A DNA stretch of 64,000 nt from Magnetospirillum sp. 15-1. Its GTDB lineage: Bacteria; Pseudomonadota; Alphaproteobacteria; Rhodospirillales; Magnetospirillaceae. Made by a program: the position numbers and the translations under genes. The DNA lies in the NCBI RefSeq assembly GCF_900184795.1, contig NZ_FXXN01000028.1, positions 652,632 through 716,631 on the forward strand. The letters run 5' to 3'. This document shows, piece by piece, positions 56,296 to 64,000 of the stretch (position 1 is the stretch's first letter; the number at the start of each line of letters is the position of its first letter). The notes under the pieces are model-generated. The model was not told where the DNA came from and ran no database searches. It worked only from the letters and a program-made list of their open reading frames with translations.

Positions 56296-57066
56296 CTACG
56301 CCTCGGCGTCGTCTCCGGGGGAATCGTCGTGGATCAGGTCCCGCAATTCCCGCCGCAGCATTGCATAGGCCGGGTCATCCTCGTCGCGGGGGCGCGGCAA
56401 TTCTATCGGAACCACCCGCTTGATGCGGCCGGGATGGCGCGACAGCACCACCACGGTGTCGGCGAGCAGGATGGCCTCGTCGATGGAATGGGTGACCAGC
56501 AGCACGGTCTTTCTTTCTTGCTGCCAGATGCGGGTCAGTTCGCGCTGCATGGCGCGCCGGGTCTGATCGTCCAGTGCGGCGAAGGGCTCGTCCATCAGCA
56601 GCACCCGGGGCTGTACCGACAGGGCGCGGGCGATGGCGACCCGCTGCTTCATGCCACCCGACAACTGGTGGGGGTAGCGCTCGGCGAAGGCCGACAGTCC
56701 GACCAGGGACAGGTGATGGTTGGCGATTCGCTGGCGTTCGGCTGGGGGCACGCCCTTCATCTCCAGTCCGAACGCCACGTTGTCGCGTACGTTGGCCCAG
56801 GGAAACAGGGCGTAGTCCTGAAAGATGATGGTGCGTTCCCAGCCCGGCCCGGTAACCGGCTGGTGATCGACGGTGATGGCGCCGCTGGTCGGGACCTCGA
56901 ACCCGGCCACCATGTTGAGCAGCGAGGTCTTGCCGCAGCCGGAATGGCCCAGGATGGCGCAGAATTCGCCGTCGGCGATGTCCAGGCTGATCCCCGACAG
57001 GGCGGTGACCGGGGCGCCGTGATCGTCGTAAACCTTGGAAACGGCGGAAAGCGAAAGACGGCCCAT
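56296..57066 (-). CDS. ABC transporter ATPase, nitrate/sulfonate/taurine type
   Basis: This 256-residue ATPase has Walker [18 protein letters not shown]-loop [10 protein letters not shown], signature [15 protein letters not shown], Walker [13 protein letters not shown] and the switch His in [13 protein letters not shown]. It belongs to the SsuB/TauB/NrtD group. It is the last gene of a five-gene operon and follows the permease by 5 bases. The start [11 protein letters not shown] at 57066 has AAAGGA about 11 bases upstream. The C-terminal tail is acidic. Confidence 0.93.
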   Translation of the reverse strand: MGRLSLSAVSKVYDDHGAPVTALSGISLDIADGEFCAILGHSGCGKTSLLNMVAGFEVPTSGAITVDHQPVTGPGWERTIIFQDYALFPWANVRDNVAFGLEMKGVPPAERQRIANHHLSLVGLSAFAERYPHQLSGGMKQRVAIARALSVQPRVLLMDEPFAALDDQTRRAMQRELTRIWQQERKTVLLVTHSIDEAILLADTVVVLSRHPGRIKRVVPIELPRPRDEDDPAYAMLRRELRDLIHDDSPGDDAEA

Positions 57067-57071
57067 GGCGT

Positions 57072-57911
57072 TCAGTTTCCTTTGGCGATGGCGGGGGACC
57101 AAGGCAGCAGCCGCCGTGAAAGGGCGCGCAGGCCCAGGTCGATGGCCAGGCCGGCAAGGCCGATGGCGACCATGCCGCCCACCACGACGTCGGTACGCAG
57201 CAGCGAGCGGGCGTCATTGATCATGAACCCCAGGCCGGAATTGGCGCCGACCAGCTCGGCGGCGACCAGGGCCATCCAACCGGTGCCCAGCCCGACGCGG
57301 ACGCCGACCACGATCTGGGGCAAGGCGGCGGGAATGACCACCCGGCGCAGCACCTTCCACTCGCCGGCGCCCAGGCTGCGGGCGGCGCGGATCAGGTTGC
57401 GATCGACCCGGTGCACCCCTTCGATGGTGTTGAGCAGGATGGGAAAGACCAGCCCCAGGAAGATGATGAACTGGTTCTGCACCTCGCCCAGCCCGAACCA
57501 TAGGATGGACAGCGGAATCCAGGCCAGCGGCGGAATGGGGCGCAGCACTTCCAGCACCGGATAGAGCTGGGCGTGGACGGACTGACGCCAGCCCATGGCG
57601 ATGCCGATGGGAATGGCCAGCGAAGCGAAAATGAAGGCGATGAATTCCCGCTGCAGACTGGCGGCCAGATGGAGCGGCAGTTCCCCGCTGGTCAACTGCC
57701 CCGCCAGGGTGGCCGCCACCGTGGCGGGGCTGGGCAGCAATACCCCGATCTGGGGGTCGAAGCGGGGCAGGATGACCGAGGCGGCCACCTGCCAGCCGGC
57801 CAGGAGCGCGGCCAGCAGGGCCAGGTTGCGCGCCCAGGCGGGCGGGGCGGCGCCAAGTCGCAGCGGCCGCGACGATCGGTTCTGTTTGATGGCCGCGGCC
57901 GCTGTTTTCAT
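57072..57911 (-). CDS. ABC transporter permease, SsuC/TauC type
   Basis: This 279-residue permease has about six membrane helices. The ATPase-contact loop reads NLIRAARSLGAGEWKVLRRV, then VIPAALPQIVVGVRVGLGTG-WMALVAAELVGANSGLGFMI, which is characteristic of SsuC/TauC/NrtB permeases. GGAGAG precedes the ATG by 6 bases. It works with the binding protein encoded 9 bases upstream and the ATPase 5 bases downstream. Confidence 0.93.
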   Translation of the reverse strand: MKTAAAAIKQNRSSRPLRLGAAPPAWARNLALLAALLAGWQVAASVILPRFDPQIGVLLPSPATVAATLAGQLTSGELPLHLAASLQREFIAFIFASLAIPIGIAMGWRQSVHAQLYPVLEVLRPIPPLAWIPLSILWFGLGEVQNQFIIFLGLVFPILLNTIEGVHRVDRNLIRAARSLGAGEWKVLRRVVIPAALPQIVVGVRVGLGTGWMALVAAELVGANSGLGFMINDARSLLRTDVVVGGMVAIGLAGLAIDLGLRALSRRLLPWSPAIAKGN

Positions 57912-57920
57912 GATGCTCTC

Positions 57921-59207
57921 CTAGGGTTGGTAGGTCTTGCCGCCGAAGGTCCAGGGCTGTTCCAGGTCGCCCTGCTCCGGGAAGGGCTGGGGGGCCTTGG
58001 CGGTGGTTTGGTTGAAATAGTCCGGATAGGGGACTTGGCCGATGGTGCCGGTCCAGCCCTTGGGTAGGTAGACCGGCTGCTCCGGCAGCCTCCAGCCCAG
58101 CTTGCGCACGCTGTTGCGGGCGAATTCAGGTGCGTAGGAGGCGGCGTATTCCTCGCCGGTCAGGTCGCGGGTCAGGCGGCCCCGTTCCTTCAGCCAGGCG
58201 CGGACACGGCCGTCCTCGTCCGCCCAGAACTTGGGATGGGGCAGCAGGTAGGTGGGCTTGAACAGGTTATTGTTGTTGGCGATCTGCTGTGCCAGGAATG
58301 ACGGTTCGAGAAGCTTCAGCGACGGGTCCTGGCGCTCCAGCTCGACAGCCTTGGTCGGGTCGAGGCGGATGAACAGGTTGGCCTCGAACAATGTGTCGGT
58401 GATGGCCTGGACCACGTCCGGCACGTTGTCGATCAGTTCCTGGCGGACGAAGCCGATGCCCTCGTAGATACTGTAGGGATGGCTGGAGTCGATGATCCGG
58501 CCGGTCTTGCGCTCCTCGGTCAGCAGTGAGACCGAATGATCCCACGGCACGACGGCGGAGAGCCCCTTGGGCAATTGGAGCTGCTCGGCGATGGGGATGT
58601 TCTTCAAGATGACATCCTTGCCGACGGTCACGCCGTTGGCCTGGGCGGCAGCCTGGAAATAGAATTCCGACGACGAGCCGGTGACGATACCTACCGTATG
58701 GGGCTCCTTGGCCCCCTTGAAATCCTTGATGCTCTTCAGCGGGGAATCGTTGGGGACGATCACCGCGTGGGTCAGCACCGGATAGTTGACGATGCCTCGG
58801 GCGGGAACCTTGCGGTCGATCAGCGAGGTGTAGGGGAAGTTGCCCGTGGCGCCCACCTGGATGCGCGCGGCGGTGAAGGCCTCGTTCAGGTCGGGGCCGG
58901 AATTGAACGGCTGGAATTTAGCGTCGATGCCGCGTTTTTGCAGCAGTTGCAGGCGGTCGGCGACGATGTTGATGGCGTTGTGGCCGGTCCACGGCGGCTG
59001 AAAGCCGATGGTCAGAGGCCACCACCCCTTCTCCTTCAGCCAGGCGACCGATTTGGGCGAGACCTGCTCATAGGGCTGGGGCCAGCCCCAGGCGGTGGGC
59101 GCGGCGGTCTCGGCCTGGGCCGGAATGGTGCCGGCGACGCCCAGGGCGGCGAGCGCGGCGAACAGGCCCAGGGCGCGGCGTCGGGTCGATGCTCCAAAGA
59201 TTGGCAT
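57921..59207 (-). CDS. ABC transporter substrate-binding protein, SsuA/THI5-like
   Basis: This 428-residue exported protein has a signal peptide with an N-terminal TRRRALGLF segment (possible twin-arginine type), cleaved near AQAETA. The mature protein has LTIGFQPPWTGHNAINIVAD, RGIDAKFQPFNSGPDLNEAF, ARIQVGATGNFPYTSLI and VGIVTGSSSEFYFQAAAQAN, the SsuA/NMT1 layout. It is about 80-100 residues longer than typical SsuA/TauA, with an aromatic-rich C-terminus (EQPVYLPKGWTGTIGQVPYP). The ligand cannot be read from sequence; the radical SAM and flavoprotein neighbours suggest an unusual sulfur, nitrogen or phosphorus compound. Confidence 0.87.
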   Translation of the reverse strand: MPIFGASTRRRALGLFAALAALGVAGTIPAQAETAAPTAWGWPQPYEQVSPKSVAWLKEKGWWPLTIGFQPPWTGHNAINIVADRLQLLQKRGIDAKFQPFNSGPDLNEAFTAARIQVGATGNFPYTSLIDRKVPARGIVNYPVLTHAVIVPNDSPLKSIKDFKGAKEPHTVGIVTGSSSEFYFQAAAQANGVTVGKDVILKNIPIAEQLQLPKGLSAVVPWDHSVSLLTEERKTGRIIDSSHPYSIYEGIGFVRQELIDNVPDVVQAITDTLFEANLFIRLDPTKAVELERQDPSLKLLEPSFLAQQIANNNNLFKPTYLLPHPKFWADEDGRVRAWLKERGRLTRDLTGEEYAASYAPEFARNSVRKLGWRLPEQPVYLPKGWTGTIGQVPYPDYFNQTTAKAPQPFPEQGDLEQPWTFGGKTYQP

Positions 59208-59219
59208 ATGGATTTCCCC

Positions 59220-59687
59220 TCAGATCTTGGCGATGCGGTCGAGATGGATGAAGGTGGGGTGGGCGGCTTCCTCGGCGGCGCGGCGCCGGGCGAGGCTCTG
59301 ATCGGTGACCTGGGTGGGTTCGATCACCCAGACGGCGGCCAGATCGGCATCGCCTTCCGTCTCGCGCAGGCGGACGTAGTGGCTCTGGAACAGCGCTCCG
59401 GTGATGTGGGCCTTGACCGGGCGCCCCTTGATCTGGACGGTGCGCCCGTCGCCGCCCTTGAGCGCGATGGCGACCGTGGCGTCGAACCAGATGGCTCGGA
59501 CCAGGTTGCGGTTGGTGGCCGACGATTCCAGGCGCTCCAGGTAATGAATGGTGCCATCCTCGGCGGCGTGCAGGGACTGCTTCTCCACCGCGTGAGGAGC
59601 GCCGTCGGCGTCCGCGGTGGCGAGAATCTTGACGGTGTCGGCGGCATTGAGCAGGGCGACCACGTCGCTGGACAGGGAGACGGTCAT
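59220..59687 (-). CDS. Split-barrel flavoprotein, pyridoxamine-phosphate-oxidase-like
   Basis: This 155-residue protein has the FMN-binding split-barrel pattern: KILATADADGAPHAVEKQSL, then IHYLERLESSATNRNLVRAI and VAIALKGGDGRTVQIKGRPV. It lacks a PNPOx C-terminal dimerisation domain, so it belongs to the general PPOX family rather than PdxH. AGGAG precedes the ATG. It lies 9 bases after the radical SAM gene and 12 before the binding-protein gene. It may reduce an intermediate or flavin for the pathway of this operon; this is inference. Confidence 0.82.
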   Translation of the reverse strand: MTVSLSSDVVALLNAADTVKILATADADGAPHAVEKQSLHAAEDGTIHYLERLESSATNRNLVRAIWFDATVAIALKGGDGRTVQIKGRPVKAHITGALFQSHYVRLRETEGDADLAAVWVIEPTQVTDQSLARRRAAEEAAHPTFIHLDRIAKI

Positions 59688-59696
59688 CGTGGACTC

Positions 59697-60956
59697 CTAG
59701 GCCTGGAGGCGGGCAAGGTCGGAATCGGGGTGGTTGCCGCAGCGGCGGTAGTCGTCGAAATCGACGCCAAGGCCGTGGCGGGCTCGGATGTCCTGCAATC
59801 CCTTGCTCAGGCGGATGTAGTAGTCGAGCGACGGATTGACCTGGTCGCGGAAGTCCGAGCCGGGGCGGGGGACCCAGACGATGGAAACGGTGGTGACGCC
59901 GCGTTCGGCCAGATACTCCACCTCTTCCAGGTTGGCGGCGATGGCCGCGTCCTCGCTGGCGAAGCCATGGGGCTTGGCCAGTTCGGCGCCGGCGACGATG
60001 CAGGTGCCGACATTGCCGCGTCCGAAGATGTCCACCGCCCTGATCAGCCGGTCACGCCAGCCGGTATAGCCCACCCATTTGGCTTTACCGGGGCAAATCC
60101 AGTTGAACTTGTCCTCGGTGAAGACCTCGAGGTCGCTGGTGTAGCTGGTCAGGCCGGTGTTCTCGTACAGCCGGGCCAACTGGCGCTCGTTGTAGGCCGA
60201 GCCGATCAGCTGGCTGGGGAATTTCTTGGTGGTGAACAGTTCGCCGATGGCCTGCAGCAGCTCGATGTAGAAATCCACCTCCAGGTCGAAGGTCTCGGTC
60301 CCCTTCACCACCGATCCGGCCGTCAGGCAGATGTTGGAGAAGCGCCCGGGTTCCTTCAGCGCCTCGGCCAGGGTCTCCTTGACGTCCTGGGCGCGCAGGC
60401 GGTTGGGAACGCCGATCTCTTCGCGCTGCTGCTTGGTGTGGGTGACGATGTCGCAGAACTTGCAGCCCTTGTCGTCGGCCCAGAAATAGCAATAGCTGGA
60501 CTGGAAGACGTTGAGCCGTTGCGGCCGAGCGGTGACCAGCAGGCTCATCTTGATGCCCGAGCTGGTGGTCTTGTCGTAATAGGCCGGCTTGGGCCACAGC
60601 TCGACCTCTTCGATCTGCCGGCCGCCGTCCAGCAGTACGAAGCGGCCATCGACGAAATCAACCTGATAGGGGTCCTGGGCCAGCGGGGTCGGGTCCACCA
60701 GGATGGTGCCGCCGTCGCGCAGCAGCAGCGATTCCGGCAGCGGCTTGATGGCGCCGTCGCGCGACCCGAAGATGTAGGGGCTGCGCAGTTGGTGGATGGC
60801 GGGGTCGATCGCCTTTTCCGCCCGCTCGGTATAGTGGACGCCGCGCCGCTGCACGTCGATCTTCAGGGCGACCAGCCGGGGAAAGCCGGGATGGCGCGCC
60901 AGCACATCGTCGAAAACAGGTTCGTCACGGTAACGCGGGTTCAGCAGGACGGTCAT
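59697..60956 (-). CDS. Radical SAM protein of unknown reaction
   Basis: This 419-residue protein has a wide cluster motif: C156, C165 and C168 in SSYCYFWADDKGCKFCDIV, a CX8CX2C spacing instead of CX3CX2C. Downstream are NICLTAGSVVKGTETFDLEV, QLIGSAYNERQLARLYEN and VGTCIVAGAELAKPHGFASE, which look like radical SAM barrel strands and SAM contacts. The N-terminal 130 residues form a separate domain. The start MTVLLNPRYRDEP at 60956 has GGAG 8 bases upstream. It leads an operon with a flavoprotein and an ABC importer. I do not recognise the exact subfamily. Confidence 0.82.
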   Translation of the reverse strand: MTVLLNPRYRDEPVFDDVLARHPGFPRLVALKIDVQRRGVHYTERAEKAIDPAIHQLRSPYIFGSRDGAIKPLPESLLLRDGGTILVDPTPLAQDPYQVDFVDGRFVLLDGGRQIEEVELWPKPAYYDKTTSSGIKMSLLVTARPQRLNVFQSSYCYFWADDKGCKFCDIVTHTKQQREEIGVPNRLRAQDVKETLAEALKEPGRFSNICLTAGSVVKGTETFDLEVDFYIELLQAIGELFTTKKFPSQLIGSAYNERQLARLYENTGLTSYTSDLEVFTEDKFNWICPGKAKWVGYTGWRDRLIRAVDIFGRGNVGTCIVAGAELAKPHGFASEDAAIAANLEEVEYLAERGVTTVSIVWVPRPGSDFRDQVNPSLDYYIRLSKGLQDIRARHGLGVDFDDYRRCGNHPDSDLARLQA

Positions 60957-60978
60957 GAGAGAGGCTCCATGGGAGGAA

Positions 60979-60998
60979 TATCTATAATCTAATAGATA
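60979..60998 (-). promoter_or_regulatory. Operator upstream of the radical SAM operon
   Basis: TATCTAT (60979-60985) and ATAGATA (60992-60998) are perfect 7-bp arms separated by 6 bases, 23-42 bases before the radical SAM start. The segment is AT-rich, fits a minus-strand -10 box, and is probably the target of a repressor controlling the operon. Confidence 0.68.
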
Positions 60999-61100
60999 AT
61001 AGACTATTCGTGTCAACGCCTCCGTTCGGCCTATCCCTGCGGGGCGTAGAGTGGCTCGCCGCGCCATGCCACATCGGCCATTACCGCCGGTGGCGGCGCC

Positions 61101-62285
61101 CTATTCCGCCCGCAGGCTTTCAATCGGGTCGAGGCGGGACGCGATCGAAGCGGGATAGGCTCCGAAGAACAGGCCGATACCGGCGGAAATGAGCGCTCCC
61201 GCCGGTAAGGCCAGCGAGGATGGGGTGAAGTCCCAGTCCGACAGGCGGGCGTAGACATAAGCCGCCAGCATGCCCAACAGCGTGCCGCACAGGCCTCCGG
61301 TCAGGGACAGCATGGCCGCTTCCATCAGGAACATGGCCTGGATATGGACCCGCCTGGCTCCCAGGGCGAGACGAAGGCCAATTTCACGCCGCCGTTCCGC
61401 CACGTTCATCAACATGACGTTCATGACGCCGATGCCTCCCACCAAGAGCGATATCCCGCCGATGGCGGCCAACAGGATCGCCATGATCCGCGCCTGATGC
61501 TGCATCCCTTCGATCAACTGGCGGGCGCTTTGGGTTTGCACCGGTCGGCCGCGCCGTATCTGGCGCAATCGTTCGCCCAGGGCTTCCGCCGCCAAGGTGG
61601 GGTCATGGCCCTCGGCGGCCGCGGCCACCACCGTCGACGGCGCGCTGTCCGAAGCCACGCGGCGCATGGAGCCGATGGGCAGGATGACCGCATCATTGAC
61701 GTCAAAGGGCAGCAGCGGGTTATGGGCGGTTTCCACCAGCACCCCGACAACCGTGAACAGATAGCGACCGATGCGGATAGGGTCACCGGGATGCAGCGGC
61801 GCCGCTCCCAGGGCCGGGGATACCGCGACATGGGCACCGATGACGGCGAAGGTTTCATCGTGATCGAAGGTGGAGAGGAAGCGGCCTTCGCCGAGGCGCA
61901 AGCGCACAATTGCGGCCAGCGCCTCGGTCGCGCCGATCAGGCTGGTCTGGACACCTTGGCCCCGGCCCAGGCGCATACCGGAAATGGACAGGGGAGCGGC
62001 GCGCTTGACGGCGGGAAGGGAGCGCGGCAAGGCCTCGATGACCGAAGCCGGCGCCAGTTCCCCGCCCATTCCGCCTTGGGCGATGATCAGGTCGGTGCCC
62101 ATGGCTTGAAACTGGCGGACGGATTCCACCTCGGCATTGTGCCCCACGTCCAGCATGGCGATGACGGCGGCGGTACCGACGACAATGCCGATCAGAGCCA
62201 GTGCCGAGCGCTGCGCCACGGCCGTCAGATTGGTCAAGGCTTCAAGCGCCAGAAGCGGCAGCAGGGACCGCGATGCCGTGGTCAT
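61101..62285 (-). CDS. MacB/LolC-like ABC permease
   Basis: This 394-residue protein has one N-terminal membrane helix, a periplasmic domain of about 220 residues and three C-terminal helices. It starts [20 protein letters not shown]. The FtsX/MacB C-terminal signature is [20 protein letters not shown] followed by [11 protein letters not shown]. The protein lacks a fused ATPase, unlike MacB. Its start overlaps the stop of the ATPase gene by 4 bases. It may move a lipid, lipoprotein or peptide by mechanotransmission. It follows a PapD-like chaperone gene in one operon. Confidence 0.9.
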   Translation of the reverse strand: MTTASRSLLPLLALEALTNLTAVAQRSALALIGIVVGTAAVIAMLDVGHNAEVESVRQFQAMGTDLIIAQGGMGGELAPASVIEALPRSLPAVKRAAPLSISGMRLGRGQGVQTSLIGATEALAAIVRLRLGEGRFLSTFDHDETFAVIGAHVAVSPALGAAPLHPGDPIRIGRYLFTVVGVLVETAHNPLLPFDVNDAVILPIGSMRRVASDSAPSTVVAAAAEGHDPTLAAEALGERLRQIRRGRPVQTQSARQLIEGMQHQARIMAILLAAIGGISLLVGGIGVMNVMLMNVAERRREIGLRLALGARRVHIQAMFLMEAAMLSLTGGLCGTLLGMLAAYVYARLSDWDFTPSSLALPAGALISAGIGLFFGAYPASIASRLDPIESLRAE

Positions 62286-62953
62286 GTCGATGTCACCACC
62301 GAACCGTCGCGGACCAGAATGCGGCGGCGGCACCGGTCCGCGACGGCGGCGTCATGGGTGACGACGATCACCGTGACCCCTCGCGCCCGATTCATATCGT
62401 CGAGTAAATCCAAGATGTCGGCGGCGGCAGCACTGTCCAGATTGCCGGTGGGCTCGTCGGCCAGAATCATGGAGGGCCGGCCCACCATGGCCCGGGCGAT
62501 GGCGACGCGCTGGCGCTGCCCGCCGGAGAGTTGGTCCGGGCGATGGTCGAAGCGATCACCCAGGCCGACCCGATCCAGTTCGGCCGCCGCCAGTTCGCGG
62601 CGTTCGGCGCGGCCGATGCTCCGGTACAGCAGCGGATGAGCGACATTATCGAGGGCCGACTGGCGGGCCAGCAGGTGGAAGGCCTGAAAGACAAAACCGA
62701 TCCGGCGGTTGCGCAGGTCCGCCAGCGCATCGGCCCCGGCCTCGGCCACATCGATGCCGCCCAGCCGATAGCGCCCCGCGCTCGGCCGGTCCAGCAGGCC
62801 CAGGATATTGAGAAGAGTCGTCTTGCCCGAGCCGGAGGCGCCCACGATCGCGCACATCTCCCCCGCCGCGATGGTCAGAGAGACGCCGCCCAGCACCCGC
62901 ACCCGGCCCTCGCCCGATCCGTAATCCTTGACGATATTCTCCAGCTGGATCAC
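62282..62953 (-). CDS. MacB/LolD-like ABC ATPase
   Basis: This 223-residue ATPase has Walker [19 protein letters not shown], the signature [16 protein letters not shown], Walker [14 protein letters not shown] and the switch His [12 protein letters not shown]. The DEPTGNLDS stretch is typical of the LolD/MacB/FtsE group. It starts with GTG at 62953 (GGAG 9 bases upstream). It overlaps the permease and follows the chaperone by 19 bases. Confidence 0.92.
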   Translation of the reverse strand: MIQLENIVKDYGSGEGRVRVLGGVSLTIAAGEMCAIVGASGSGKTTLLNILGLLDRPSAGRYRLGGIDVAEAGADALADLRNRRIGFVFQAFHLLARQSALDNVAHPLLYRSIGRAERRELAAAELDRVGLGDRFDHRPDQLSGGQRQRVAIARAMVGRPSMILADEPTGNLDSAAAADILDLLDDMNRARGVTVIVVTHDAAVADRCRRRILVRDGSVVTST

Positions 62954-62972
62954 AAGCGCGGCTCCAGGCCCA

Positions 62973-63824
62973 TCACGGCTTCGCGGGTGGCGATAGGGGC
63001 GGAGCCTGAGCCGGCCCGAGCTTGGCCGGAAGGCGGACCATGCCGGGGATGGGAAACTCGGTGTCCTTGCCGCGTCCGCATTGGCGGTGGTCCGGGGTGA
63101 TGGTGGTGCTCCAGATCTCATCGCCCTCCAGGGGATGGGCCGTCATGGCAAGGGTACTGCTGCGCCGGCAATCCCTGGCGGACAGGGCGGCGGCAAACTC
63201 CAGACGGCCATGGGCCAGCACGTACCAGCCATTGCGGTTGATGCTGAACACGGTATTGCCCTTGGCATCCCGCCCGGTCATGGTCACCTCGCGCACATAG
63301 GTATGAGCGGTGCCGTCATTGACCACGGCGAGGGACAGACGGCCCTTGCCGAGCGGCCCGGCCTCCAGGCGGGCCTGGGGCGCCGCCTGGGGCGGAACCT
63401 GGAACACCGGCAGGGTGACGGTGGCGATCATCTGGATCTGCTGTTCCGAATCCTCACGCGGGCGGTCGGGGCGCTCGCGGATACGGATGCGATAGACCTT
63501 CTCGGCCTCACCCTCCTTGGGGGCCGGTGCCACGGTGGTCACCCGAATCTCGGCCCGGCCATGGGGGGCGATATCCAGGCTGGCGGGCTCGACCCTGATG
63601 CCATCGGTGGCCGGCAGCAAGACCTCGCCATCCACCTTCTGCTCCCAGCCCAGGGCTTCGATCTCGTATCCCGCCGCCACGCCCCGGTCATTGGTGACGG
63701 TGACGGTTTCCACAGTCTTTTCCGCCGTCACCGTGACGAATGGCGGCTGGATGTCGGTGGCGGCCCGAGCCGATGACCCGCCCACGAGGAAAACCCAAAG
63801 GGCAAGAAGGAAGCGTCCACGCAT
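62973..63824 (-). CDS. PapD-like periplasmic chaperone
   Basis: This 283-residue exported protein (signal MRGRFLLALWVFLVGGSSARA) has an immunoglobulin-like first domain with VETVTVTNDRGVAAGYEIEA, GIRVEPASLDIAPHGRAEIR and VYRIRIRERPDRP, as in fimbrial (PapD/FimC-type) chaperones. A second domain ends with a C/R/Q-rich segment and a Pro-rich tail. The usual paired Arg/Lys anchor cannot be placed with certainty. Start at ATG 63824; a TTG one codon earlier is possible. It lies 11 bases after the preceding gene's stop and upstream of the ABC pair. Confidence 0.8.
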   Translation of the reverse strand: MRGRFLLALWVFLVGGSSARAATDIQPPFVTVTAEKTVETVTVTNDRGVAAGYEIEALGWEQKVDGEVLLPATDGIRVEPASLDIAPHGRAEIRVTTVAPAPKEGEAEKVYRIRIRERPDRPREDSEQQIQMIATVTLPVFQVPPQAAPQARLEAGPLGKGRLSLAVVNDGTAHTYVREVTMTGRDAKGNTVFSINRNGWYVLAHGRLEFAAALSARDCRRSSTLAMTAHPLEGDEIWSTTITPDHRQCGRGKDTEFPIPGMVRLPAKLGPAQAPPLSPPAKP

Positions 63825-63835
63825 CAAGAGTGATC

Positions 63836-64000
63836 CTAGGCTGGGGTTGTATCCGGCTGTGTCTGACTGATGGCCTGCGTGGTGCCCGCCTTGGCCATGG
63901 CGCCTTGCAGGTATTCGAGCTGGGCGGTCTGCCAGGAGGCCCAGGTTGCCCCGGCCTCGTGCGGCATGAGCTGGTCGCCGTAGCTTTGGGGCTGGCTGGC
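63836..64000 (-). CDS. C-terminal end of an unidentified protein (partial)
   Basis: The minus-strand frame is open from the window edge for 54 codons and ends TAG at 63836. The visible end reads DQLMPHEAGATWASWQTAQL then EYLQGAMAKAGTTQAISQTQ. It is in operon with the PapD-like chaperone (11-base gap), so it may be another pilus-assembly or secretion component. The visible part is too short to place in a family. Confidence 0.6.
   Translation of the reverse strand, partial: ASQPQSYGDQLMPHEAGATWASWQTAQLEYLQGAMAKAGTTQAISQTQPDTTPA

Overview
The window is high-GC chromosomal DNA with alphaproteobacterial gene content and gene order, most likely from the Rhodospirillales and plausibly a Magnetospirillum-type organism. 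Supporting this are an isc operon opened by cysE and iscR, several PilZ, chemotaxis and class III cyclase signalling proteins, DUF1465, an LdtR-like MarR regulator and a cysteine-less L31. The genus is my inference. No magnetosome, rRNA or CRISPR loci are present.

Layout. 0-9 kb: the end of a TonB-family protein, a Cache-HAMP-MCP-PilZ receptor, a GH17-GT2 beta-glucan synthase, purB, a DUF433/DUF5615 toxin-antitoxin pair, a MarR regulator, a membrane-anchored ParA-like ATPase and a 46-residue membrane protein. 9-20 kb: a PAS histidine kinase, rimO, a tungstate-type ABC importer (tupBC plus two tupA paralogues), DUF1465, and two class III nucleotide cyclases facing each other across a perfect hairpin. 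20-35 kb: housekeeping genes (rpmE, cyaY, tyrS, anmK), then one long Fe-S assembly operon, cysE-iscR-nifS-like-iscS-iscU-iscA-hscB-hscA-fdx-iscX. After it come a DUF599 protein, a methyltransferase, mnmA and an elongator tRNA-Met.

34.9-46.1 kb is an integrative element inserted at the 3' end of tRNA-Met, bounded by 48-bp direct repeats that differ at one base. It holds an AlpA-type excisionase, a tyrosine integrase and short CTAGGGGAC repeats near both ends. It also has a Rep_3 plasmid initiator broken by one in-frame TGA beside five tandem iterons, a PIN toxin-antitoxin pair and several AT-rich unknown genes. Its most unusual cargo is a translationally coupled pair: an Fe(II)/2-oxoglutarate dioxygenase and a HEPN-like protein with a zinc ribbon. 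This pair is my main candidate for an undescribed system.

46.1-56.2 kb has transposase debris, then an overlapping lipoprotein hydrolase / glycosyltransferase / TPR-sulfotransferase operon, a large autotransporter and a two-component system. It ends at a third, degenerate copy of the tRNA-derived att sequence, which suggests an older neighbouring island without an integrase. 56.3-61 kb is a compact operon pairing a radical SAM protein and a split-barrel flavoprotein with a nitrate/sulfonate-type ABC importer, behind a perfect inverted-repeat operator. 61-64 kb carries a MacB/LolCDE-like ABC system with a PapD-like chaperone and the end of another gene.
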